DNA of 36,865 bases from JADFOB01 sp964651325 (GTDB lineage: Bacteria > Planctomycetota > Phycisphaerae > UBA1845): positions 1 to 36,865 of the forward strand of contig CAZYXP010000005.1 in NCBI GenBank assembly GCA_964651325.1, in the 5' to 3' direction. Numbering within the stretch: position 1 is the stretch's first letter; each line of letters begins with the position of its first letter. The notes under the pieces were generated by a model, which worked only from the letters and a program-made list of their open reading frames with translations, was not told the DNA's origin and did not search any database. Positions 8,518 to 15,422 of the stretch are shown here, piece by piece. The position numbers were made by a program, and so were the translations under genes.

Positions 8518-8869
8518 GTTTGCGGAGGGATTCTGCGAGGCCTCGGTTCCCCACGACCCGGCGTTTGACGGGGTCTACCGATCTTTTCATGGCGGACTGC
8601 TGGCAACCGTGGCCGATAGCGTCGCCTGTTTCGCCATCATGACGATCACCGGCCCGGATGAGCCACTGACCACCACCGATTTCTCGATCCGATTTCTGGC
8701 CCCGTGCCTGACCGACGTAACGGCGCGTGCCAAAGTGATCAAAGTAGGAAGGACGCTCTGTCCAGTGGGCGTTGACCTTTATGACACCAACAACCGACAC
8801 GTGGCCGTTGCCCAGGTGACCTACATCCGCCTGCCGGAAAAGCCGCGTCACGCGCCGACCGACGCGTAA
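8423..8869 (+). CDS. PaaI-like hotdog-fold thioesterase
   Basis: A 148-residue protein of the 4HBT/PaaI thioesterase family, expected to hydrolyse acyl-CoA thioesters in the cytosol. The substrate is not predictable. Marks are HDPAFDGVYRSFHGGLLATVADSVACFA (about 44-71), where the HGG and the following acidic residue form the PaaI-type site, TTDFSIRFLAPC near 93-104, and the closing beta-strand VAVAQVTYIRLP. AAGGAG at 8412-8417 supports TTG 8423 or the adjacent GTG 8426, which has the better spacing. The start lies inside the 3' end of hldE in another frame. It converges with arsM, leaving nine bases between the stops. Confidence 0.8.
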   Translation: MVDRFNPEKGQAILDRISGIPIVGSLKFKIIEFAEGFCEASVPHDPAFDGVYRSFHGGLLATVADSVACFAIMTITGPDEPLTTTDFSIRFLAPCLTDVTARAKVIKVGRTLCPVGVDLYDTNNRHVAVAQVTYIRLPEKPRHAPTDA

Positions 8870-8878
8870 TCCTCTTCA

Positions 8879-9946
8879 CTAGCAGCACGCGCCCACGTCG
8901 GCGTCGCCGGTGGACTTGGGCTCCGCTTCCGTGCAATCAAACAACCCGAAATGCGTCTCTTGGCCGCCCTGCACCTTGAAATGCGGTGCCAGCCGGGTAT
9001 CCGAAAGCATCATCGCCGTGTTGCCGCAAACGAGCATGGGTTTGCCGGTGATGAACTCGTGGTGATCGTCCAGCACGAACGAATGAGGGTCGTGCTCAAT
9101 CGTGCCGAGATAGGTGGCGACCTGCCCGTAGTCCTCGCACCGATCCTCCAAACCGACGATCTTGAACGCACGCACGGTGATCGAATAAAACCGCACCGGT
9201 CCTAGCTTGGCCGCGATTTCTTCGTTGCCGATCGTCATGGGTCGGCTGGTCAGAATCCGGTAATCGGGAACGCCCAAACCTCGCAGCATCCTGCGGAAAT
9301 CTTCGATGTACAACGCGCCGGCCAGACATTCGCCCACGAGCACGGGGTCGGCCTTGAGGGGTTCTGGAATGCGGCGATCGGCGAACACGTCCGAAAACAA
9401 CAGCTCGCCTCCGGGCTTGAGCACCCGCAATGCCTCGGAGAAAACGCGGAGTTTCTCCGGGGCAAGGTTGATCACACAGTTCGAAATAATGACATCCACA
9501 GAGGCATCCTCGATGCCCGCGGCGGCCAGATCCTCGATCGCGCCGAGATGGAAGGAGACATTAGAGGCCTTGTGCCCGAAGCGGTTGGCCTGCGCTACCT
9601 GATGCCGCTGGGCGACTTCGAGCTGCTCTTGGGTCATGTCCACGCCGATCACCCGGCCCGTTTCTCCGACGAGCTTGGAGCAAATGTACGCGTCGCGCCC
9701 CGTCCCGCAGCCCAGATCGAGCACGGTCTTGCCGTCGAGCACCGGCGGAATCGGCGACCCACATCCGTAGAAACGCTCCGTGATTTCCGGCTCCAACGCC
9801 GCCAGGATTTCCTTCAAATGGGTGGGTGGAGCTACGTTGACGCAGCAGGCGCTGGTCTGCAGGTCGGTGGTCTTGGCGATGGTGGTCCCATAATACTCGC
9901 GCACCTGGGCGTGCGTGCTGCTCTTGGCTGCGGGCAATGTCGTCAT
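8879..9946 (-). CDS. arsM: arsenite S-adenosylmethionine methyltransferase
   Basis: ArsM methylates As(III), using S-adenosylmethionine, to mono-, di- and trimethylated arsenic, giving detoxification or volatile products. The 355 residues begin with REYYGTTIAKTTDLQTSACC, followed by the methyltransferase motif VLDLGCGTGRDAY (75-87). Cysteines lie in the family-specific contexts: Cys34/35 (SACC), Cys62 (YGCGSPIP), Cys157 (ISNCVINL) and Cys207 (GECLAGALY). These match the four arsenic-binding cysteines known from algal CmArsM. The tail ends in ACC, another possible thiol pair. No arsR, arsB or arsC is beside it, so it appears as an orphan arsenic gene. Its promoter is not evident. Confidence 0.93.
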   Translation of the reverse strand: MTTLPAAKSSTHAQVREYYGTTIAKTTDLQTSACCVNVAPPTHLKEILAALEPEITERFYGCGSPIPPVLDGKTVLDLGCGTGRDAYICSKLVGETGRVIGVDMTQEQLEVAQRHQVAQANRFGHKASNVSFHLGAIEDLAAAGIEDASVDVIISNCVINLAPEKLRVFSEALRVLKPGGELLFSDVFADRRIPEPLKADPVLVGECLAGALYIEDFRRMLRGLGVPDYRILTSRPMTIGNEEIAAKLGPVRFYSITVRAFKIVGLEDRCEDYGQVATYLGTIEHDPHSFVLDDHHEFITGKPMLVCGNTAMMLSDTRLAPHFKVQGGQETHFGLFDCTEAEPKSTGDADVGACC

Positions 9947-10227
9947 ATTGGTCTCAGCACTCCATGATTCGGTCGGATCAACGCGTACGTTTCCGGGCGC
10001 AAATGAACGTTTTCGAGAGCATACGCTCTGATATACCCGTTGAAAAGCGGGTTTATTCCCTTACGGCGCCAAAATGCCCAGCGATCCTGCCCATATCCGG
10101 GCGCGCGTTTCCTGCGATGGCCCACGACAATGCCTGTGCCAGAATCTGACGTCGAACGATCTGGGGCCAGCAAGCGAGCCGCTCTACCCTAGCGAGGCGA
10201 ATTCACAAGGTTTCCGTTCGCCGTCGG

Positions 10228-10255
10228 TTGACTTCCGGCCAATCATCTATATCAT
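10228..10255 (+). promoter_or_regulatory. sigma-70-like promoter for the polyferredoxin-TPR gene
   Basis: TTGACT (10228-10233) and TATCAT (10250-10255) are each one mismatch from consensus, with a 16-base spacer. The site lies about 155 bases upstream of the ATG, so a long 5' leader is predicted. Confidence 0.55.
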
Positions 10256-10269
10256 TGTCTTTATATGAT
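10242..10269. promoter_or_regulatory. inverted repeat overlapping the -10, possible operator
   Basis: Arms ATCATCTA (10242-10249) and TATATGAT (10262-10269) pair at seven of eight positions around a 12-base centre that covers the predicted -10 element. Position and symmetry fit a repressor site. The regulator is unknown, and no regulator gene is next to it. Confidence 0.35.
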
Positions 10270-10408
10270 GGTCAGTAAGATGGTTTGGATGTAAGACGCG
10301 GCGCATGGCCGCGTCCTCCGACGGATTGGGATCGGAACGCGGACCGGGAGCGTGCCGGCGGCGTCAGCACTGGGGCGCGGGGCTACGGGCTCTGCAAAGG
10401 TTTCCTCA

Positions 10409-12298
10409 ATGGCATCACACCAGCAAAAAGACAGCCAGAATCGTGAATCAGCCCTCGGCCACCCGTCGGCTGAGGCGATTCGCATCCCCGAGCACTCGCG
10501 GTATGGGCGCTGGCGGGCCGCGACCCTACTGGGTGTCTACGTCTTGATGGTGGCCCATGTGATTCACTGGAAAATCACAGGGCGCACGCTGGCCCCGCTC
10601 GAGCTCAACGAGGTCATGTACACGTTTGAGCTCGGCATCATCACGGCCGGGTTCCTTTTCATGCTGCTGGTCGCATTGGCGACGATGGTTTTTGGTCGAT
10701 TCTTCTGCTCTTGGGGTTGCCACATCCTGGCGTTGCAGGATTTTTGCTCTTGGTTGCTCAAGAAGCTGCGCATCCGTCCCAAAGCGATACGAAGCCGGAT
10801 GCTGCTGTGGGTTCCGTTTCTGGCCATGCTGTACATGTTTGTCTGGCCGCAGGCCGTACGCCTCTGGGAAGGTCGGTCGATGCCCGTCATGCATCTGACC
10901 ACAGACGCCGCGGGCTGGGCGTCCTTTGAGACCGAACATTTCTGGCGGAACCTGCCCGGCCCGGGCATCATCATCGCGACCTTCCTGGTCTGCGGGTTCG
11001 TCATCGTGTACGTGCTCGGATCGCGCGGGTTTTGCAATTACGGCTGTCCCTATGGGGCGATCTTTGGCCTGCTCGATCGACTCGCCCCGGGGCGGATTCG
11101 CGTCAGCAAAGATTGCATTCAATGCGGCACATGCACGGCGGTGTGCTCCTCTGACATTCGCGTCCATGAAGAAGTCAATAAGTACGGCACGGTCGTCAAC
11201 CCGGCCTGCATGAAGGATATGGATTGCATCAGCGCGTGCCCGACCCAGTCGCTGTACTTCGGGTTTGGAGCGCCGTCGTTGGTGCAGGTGACGATCGGTG
11301 ACGGCGACGTGCGCAAGCGCTACGACTTTGGGCCCGTGGAAGAACTCATCATGGGCGCTGTGTTTCTGGCGATCTTGGTTGTTTTTCGCGGCCTTTACGA
11401 CGTGCTACCATTTCTACTGTCGATCGGACTGGCCGGAATCGGAGCCTATGGCGCGATTGTGGGGTTGCGGCTAACGCGACGCCCCGCCGTCAAGTTCAAT
11501 CGCTGGCAGCTCAAGGCGCGCGGCAAGCTTCTGCCGGCTGGGTGGTTGTATGCGGGATTGGCGTTTTCTTGTGTTGCGATAACGTTGCACAGCGGCGTCG
11601 TCCGCTATCATTACCTACGCGGTCGGAGCTACTACCGGTCGGCGATGACCGATGGCCCCGCTCAATCGGTAGACGGTGAACGAGCTATCGCCCATCTTGC
11701 TTCCGTGGATCGAATCGGAATCGTGCCCACTGTAAGCGCGGTGAGCATGCTGGCCGAGCTTGCGTTTCGAGCGGAGGACTGGGCGGCGGCGCAGCGCCAC
11801 ACGAGCCGCCTGGCATCGTGGAACCCGGATGACGCGGTGTTGCAGGCGCGGTTGGCCAAGGCGTTGGCCAACGGAGGAGACCCGGAATCGGCCCGCGATC
11901 ATTACCTCACATCGCTCAAGCTCAATCCAGCGCGGGCGGAGACGCATTTCGCGCTGGCTGGGCTGTATTTTGATATGAACAAGAGCGGCGACGCGATCCG
12001 GGCATTGCGTCAAACGCTTCTGGTTCAGCCGAATCATGCCCGCGCCCATTGTGAGTTGGGGGCGATTCTGATCGAAAGACAGGACTTCCCGGCGGGAATC
12101 GAACACTTGAATAAGGCCATCGCGCTGAGCGGTGATTACGGAGACGCACACTATAATCTGGCGGTCGGCCTGGCGATGAGCGGCAAGTTGGATCAGGCGC
12201 TTATTGAAATTGGCATCGCACTCGAGCTGCAGCCGGACGACAAGAAGACCGCCGAATTCGAACGATTCCTAAGAGCTCGCGCGGCGTCGCGACCATGA
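10409..12298 (+). CDS. membrane polyferredoxin (NapH/CcoG-like) fused to a C-terminal TPR domain
   Basis: A 629-residue membrane iron-sulfur protein, probably passing electrons between the quinone pool or ferredoxin and an extracytoplasmic partner. The N-terminal half has about six membrane spans and the NapH-type turns FFCSWGCH near residue 98 and GFCNYGCPYG near 206. Two ferredoxin clusters follow: CIQCGTCTAVC at about 237-247 and a second centred on CMKDMDCISACP at about 265-277. After the last span (about 395-410), roughly 200 residues form tetratricopeptide repeats, with units such as ARAETHFALAGLYFDMNKSG and YGDAHYNLAVGLAMSGKLDQ. ATG 10409 with AAAGG eight bases upstream is preferred to GTG 10352, whose purine stretch is too close. 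The electron partner is unknown. Confidence 0.82.
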   Translation: MASHQQKDSQNRESALGHPSAEAIRIPEHSRYGRWRAATLLGVYVLMVAHVIHWKITGRTLAPLELNEVMYTFELGIITAGFLFMLLVALATMVFGRFFCSWGCHILALQDFCSWLLKKLRIRPKAIRSRMLLWVPFLAMLYMFVWPQAVRLWEGRSMPVMHLTTDAAGWASFETEHFWRNLPGPGIIIATFLVCGFVIVYVLGSRGFCNYGCPYGAIFGLLDRLAPGRIRVSKDCIQCGTCTAVCSSDIRVHEEVNKYGTVVNPACMKDMDCISACPTQSLYFGFGAPSLVQVTIGDGDVRKRYDFGPVEELIMGAVFLAILVVFRGLYDVLPFLLSIGLAGIGAYGAIVGLRLTRRPAVKFNRWQLKARGKLLPAGWLYAGLAFSCVAITLHSGVVRYHYLRGRSYYRSAMTDGPAQSVDGERAIAHLASVDRIGIVPTVSAVSMLAELAFRAEDWAAAQRHTSRLASWNPDDAVLQARLAKALANGGDPESARDHYLTSLKLNPARAETHFALAGLYFDMNKSGDAIRALRQTLLVQPNHARAHCELGAILIERQDFPAGIEHLNKAIALSGDYGDAHYNLAVGLAMSGKLDQALIEIGIALELQPDDKKTAEFERFLRARAASRP

Positions 12299-12324
12299 GA
12301 TAGAAATAAGTGCAGAGCGCCCAT

Positions 12325-12510
12325 CAGAGCACCGGGCGCTAGCCCGGTGACATCGGCTGCGAATGGTCCGAGGGCTTGCGCCCGCGGCTCTGACTCAGAG
12401 CACCGGGCGCTAGCCCGGTGACTCCGGCTGCGAATGGTCCGAGGGCTTGCGCCCGCGGCTCTGAATCGGAGCACCTGGCGCTAGCCTGGTGACATTCAGC
12501 TGCGGGTGGG
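12325..12510. repeat. tandem array of 71-bp paired-palindrome units
   Basis: Three units start at 12325, 12396 and 12467, an exact 71-base period. Each has palindrome A (GAGCACCGGGCG, CTAGCCCGGTGA; 12327-12350 and 12398-12421) and, facing it, palindrome B (CCGAGGGCTTGCG, CCCGCGGCTCTGA; 12368-12393 and 12439-12464). The third unit has a changed A (12469-12492), with T in both arms at one pair, and a decayed B. The units are palindromic throughout and lack unique spacers, so this is not CRISPR. Palindrome B recurs at 27029-27054 and 28078-28104. Confidence 0.85.
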
Positions 12511-12560
12511 TGAATGCAGGATGCTGAAATAGGGAACGTCGGAGGAAAGCGAATCATCTG

Positions 12561-13922
12561 ATGAAAACAATCATTGAACCCTTTCGAATCAAGAGCGTTG
12601 AGCCGATCCGGCTGACCACGCCCGAGGATCGCGAACGGGTACTTCGCGACGCTCACTTCAATCTCTTTGGTGTCCGCGCGCGTGAGGTGTTGATCGACTT
12701 GCTTACCGACAGCGGCACCGGCGCGATGAGCAGCGAGCAATGGGCCGCAATCATGCGCGGCGATGAATCCTACGCCGGCTCCGACAGCTTTTTCCGGCTG
12801 TACGACAAGGTGAAGGAAATCACCGGGTTTGAGCATATCCTGCCCACGCACCAGGGGCGGGCCAGCGAGCGCATCCTCTTCGAGCTGGTCGGCGGGGCCG
12901 GTAAGATCGTGCCCAACAACAGCCATTTTGATACCACCCGCGCCAACATAGAACATTCGGGCGCCGAAGCGGTCGATCTTGTGATCGACCAGGCTTATGA
13001 TCCACAATGTCGCGTGCCGTTTAAGGGGAACATGGATGTCGATAAGCTACGCGCGCTGATCCAGCGGGTCGGCGCCGATAGGATTCCGATCTGCATGGTG
13101 ACGGTGACCAACAACAGCGGCGGCGGGCAGCCTGTCAGCCTCCAAAACTTGCGCGAGGTGCGCGAAGTGTGCCGCCATCATAACATTCCCATGTTTCTGG
13201 ACGCCTGCCGGTTTGCGGAGAATGCGTATTTCATTCGACGCCGTGAGGAAGGAATGGGCGATCGCAGCGCCAAGAGCATTGCACGAGAAATGTTCGATCT
13301 GGCCGACGGAGCGACCATCAGCGCCAAGAAAGACGGGCTGGTGAACATCGGCGGATTGCTCCTGCTTCGCGACAACGCCCTGAATCTCAAAGCGAGAAAC
13401 ACGTTGATCCTTACGGAGGGCTTCCCCACCTACGGCGGGCTGGCCGGTCGAGATTTGGATGCCCTGGCCCAGGGGTTCGAAGAGGTGCTCCACGAGGACT
13501 ATCTGGCCTACCGCATCCGCACGGTGGAGTATCTCGGGAATAAATTGCTTGAGGCGGGCGTTCCTATTGTCGAACCGCCGGGCGGCCACGCGATTTATAT
13601 CGACGCGAAGCGTTTTTGCCCCCACATCGATCCCGATCAATTCCCCGGGCAGGCGATTGTGGTCGGTTTGTACCGGCTGGCGGGGATTCGCTCCGTCGAA
13701 ATCGGCAGCGTCATGTTTGGCCAATCGGAGCGAACCTCCGACCTGGAATTGGTTCGTTTGGCCATTCCGAGACGTGTGTATACGCAATCGCACATCGACT
13801 ACGTGGTGGAAGCGGTTGCGGAGTTGTACGCCCAAAGGAGTGAATTGCGCGGCTTGAGGATTGTCGAGGAGCCTGAATTCCTGCGACACTTCACAGCGGC
13901 GTTCGAGGAGTTGGATTCGTAG
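12561..13922 (+). CDS. tnaA: tryptophanase (tryptophan indole-lyase)
   Basis: A pyridoxal-phosphate beta-eliminating lyase that splits tryptophan into indole, pyruvate and ammonia. The 453 residues align along their length with TnaA and tyrosine phenol-lyase: EPFRIKSVEP (6-15), LIDLLTDSGTGAMS, PTHQGRASE (95-103), SAKKD with the PLP lysine at 256/257, EGFPTYGGLAGRD, and RRVYTQSHIDYVVEA. Two specificity positions are tryptophanase-like. Asp124 in FDTT replaces the Thr of tyrosine phenol-lyase, and Ile381 in RSVEIGS replaces its substrate-binding Arg381. Overall sequence is nonetheless close to tyrosine phenol-lyase. A GGAGG lies 15 bases from the ATG, rather far. The pyruvate formed could feed the nearby PFOR. 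Confidence 0.85.
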   Translation: MKTIIEPFRIKSVEPIRLTTPEDRERVLRDAHFNLFGVRAREVLIDLLTDSGTGAMSSEQWAAIMRGDESYAGSDSFFRLYDKVKEITGFEHILPTHQGRASERILFELVGGAGKIVPNNSHFDTTRANIEHSGAEAVDLVIDQAYDPQCRVPFKGNMDVDKLRALIQRVGADRIPICMVTVTNNSGGGQPVSLQNLREVREVCRHHNIPMFLDACRFAENAYFIRRREEGMGDRSAKSIAREMFDLADGATISAKKDGLVNIGGLLLLRDNALNLKARNTLILTEGFPTYGGLAGRDLDALAQGFEEVLHEDYLAYRIRTVEYLGNKLLEAGVPIVEPPGGHAIYIDAKRFCPHIDPDQFPGQAIVVGLYRLAGIRSVEIGSVMFGQSERTSDLELVRLAIPRRVYTQSHIDYVVEAVAELYAQRSELRGLRIVEEPEFLRHFTAAFEELDS

Positions 13923-14077
13923 CATGTAGCTCGCCCGCCCCTGGGGTGGGTTCGTGGCGCGCCCACAGGCTGGAGGGTTGGCGACCATGGACCGCAGGGC
14001 TACCATGGCGTCAAATGGCGCAGACAGCGGATCGAGCGCGGCGAACGCCGTCGCGTTTCGAATAGGAGACCCAATCG

Positions 14078-15085
14078 GTGGCTATTTCGATGCTTCCAGC
14101 CGATCGCGTAGAGCGATCCGACCTGATCGACGGATGTGGTCGCAAGATAGATCACCTGCGGCTGTCGCTTACCAGCGCGTGTGATTTGAACTGCATCTAT
14201 TGCAAGCCCGACCGCGGGGCGAAACCCGACCCCCATGTCGGATTCACGGATGATCAGCGTATTGCGTTGGTCCGCCATCTTCATGATCGTTACGGACTGG
14301 CTCAGGTGCGGATTACCGGTGGCGAGCCGCTCATTTACCCAAGGGTGGTTTCGTTAATCGCGGGGATTCGCAGCGCCCTGCCCGACATTACGATTGCCAT
14401 GACCACCAACGGTCGGCTCTTGTATCGCAAGGGGTTTGAGCTGCGCAATGCGGGATTGACCCGGCTCAACGTGTCGCTGGATTCCCTGGATCCGCAACGC
14501 TACCACGAACTCACCGGCGGCAAATTGGAAGATGTGCTCCGAGGAATCGATTCAGCCCGATTTCTCGGCTTTCCGCCGCCGAAGATCAACATGGTCGTGC
14601 TTCGCGGAAGCAACGATGGCGACATCGTGTCGCTCGCCGAGTGGGGCGTCGATCTCGGGCTTGAGGTCCGTTTTCTGGAAGCCATGCCGATTGGGCCTGC
14701 GGCCTCATTCAACGAGGAGGCGTTTGTCTCCGTGGCAGAAGTCTTGCAAATCCTTGGGCGCCGTTTCTCTGTCGAAGCGCTCCCGCGTGGCAAGGGCGAG
14801 ACGGCCAGACTGTACCGCATTTCCGACGGGAATCGCTCCGGGATGGTCGGCACGATCGGATCTGTATCCGAGCCATTTTGCACGGACTGTCGGCGTATCC
14901 GCGTGACCGCGGAGGGTCGGCTATATCCCTGCCTTTTGGACAATCGTTCGACGGACCTCACTGGGGCGTGGTGCGACGGCGTTCTCGACTCAGCCGCGTT
15001 GGATCAATCGTTTGAAGCCAGCCTCGCCGGAAAGAACCCGTTTGGAGGACGACAAACAACGTCGATGGTGACGCTCGGCGGGTAA
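14078..15085 (+). CDS. moaA: GTP 3',8-cyclase, molybdenum cofactor biosynthesis
   Basis: MoaA is a radical-SAM enzyme that starts molybdopterin synthesis by rearranging GTP to 3',8-cyclo-7,8-dihydro-GTP. The 335 residues contain the radical-SAM cluster CDLNCIYC (Cys35, 39, 42), RITGGEPLIYP near 91-101, MTTNGRLL, and the second MoaA-specific [4Fe-4S] ligands at Cys268, Cys271 and Cys285 (FCTDCRR...YPC). The chain ends in Gly-Gly, the C-terminal motif needed in MoaA. The GTG start has AGGAG nine bases upstream. It stands alone, and no other moa or mod genes are in the window. Confidence 0.95.
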   Translation: MAISMLPADRVERSDLIDGCGRKIDHLRLSLTSACDLNCIYCKPDRGAKPDPHVGFTDDQRIALVRHLHDRYGLAQVRITGGEPLIYPRVVSLIAGIRSALPDITIAMTTNGRLLYRKGFELRNAGLTRLNVSLDSLDPQRYHELTGGKLEDVLRGIDSARFLGFPPPKINMVVLRGSNDGDIVSLAEWGVDLGLEVRFLEAMPIGPAASFNEEAFVSVAEVLQILGRRFSVEALPRGKGETARLYRISDGNRSGMVGTIGSVSEPFCTDCRRIRVTAEGRLYPCLLDNRSTDLTGAWCDGVLDSAALDQSFEASLAGKNPFGGRQTTSMVTLGG

Positions 15086-15422
15086 CGACGGCCGCCGCCC
15101 CCCCGCGCTGGACCGCCGTTTTGCCTCGGTGTTCGTATGCCTTTGGGACGAATGCAAGTCCGCCAGGCGTTTTTTCACGAACCTTTTACCCGCGGATGAT
15201 CCGATGTTGTTATGCGGGGGCCGCTCGGTTCTTCCGGCGCCCCTGTATCATCGCGTGACCCGCTTGACGCCATGGTGGCAACGCGATGTGACACCTGCGG
15301 TGTTTTGTGGTATCTTTTGTGCTTTGTCAAAAGGGGCCACAAGCATCATCCGACATGCTTGCAAACTTGAGGCCCTTGGTATCGCACACCAGACCGGCCG
15401 GTAGGATGACCCGAGAACGTCA
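15086..15422. other. intergenic gap before the PFOR gene
   Basis: A 337-base gap between moaA and PFOR. TTGTCA at 15324-15329 is a good -35-like hexamer, but no matching -10 lies at normal spacing. No coding frame, palindromic repeat or RNA gene is recognised. The PFOR ribosome-binding site is weak (GAGAA before ATG). Confidence 0.5.

Larger units (their letters stand above)
9947..10408. other. intergenic gap between divergent arsM and the polyferredoxin gene
   Basis: A 462-base gap. It contains two small stem-loops, AGAGC/GCTCT at 10015-10028 and ACCCG/CGGGT at 10035-10052 followed by TTTATT, and a forward sigma-70-like promoter at 10228-10255 with an overlapping inverted repeat. A GTG at 10352 is in frame with the polyferredoxin gene but is not favoured as its start. 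No other coding frame is convincing. Confidence 0.55.

Noticed and set aside
10015..10052. intrinsic terminator upstream of arsM
   Set aside because: Two short stems with a weak T-run lie between divergent genes, where no transcript should end. Probably chance or leader structure.
12325..12510. CRISPR-like regular repeat
   Set aside because: The 71-base units are contiguous and palindromic with no variable spacers, and no cas genes are near.
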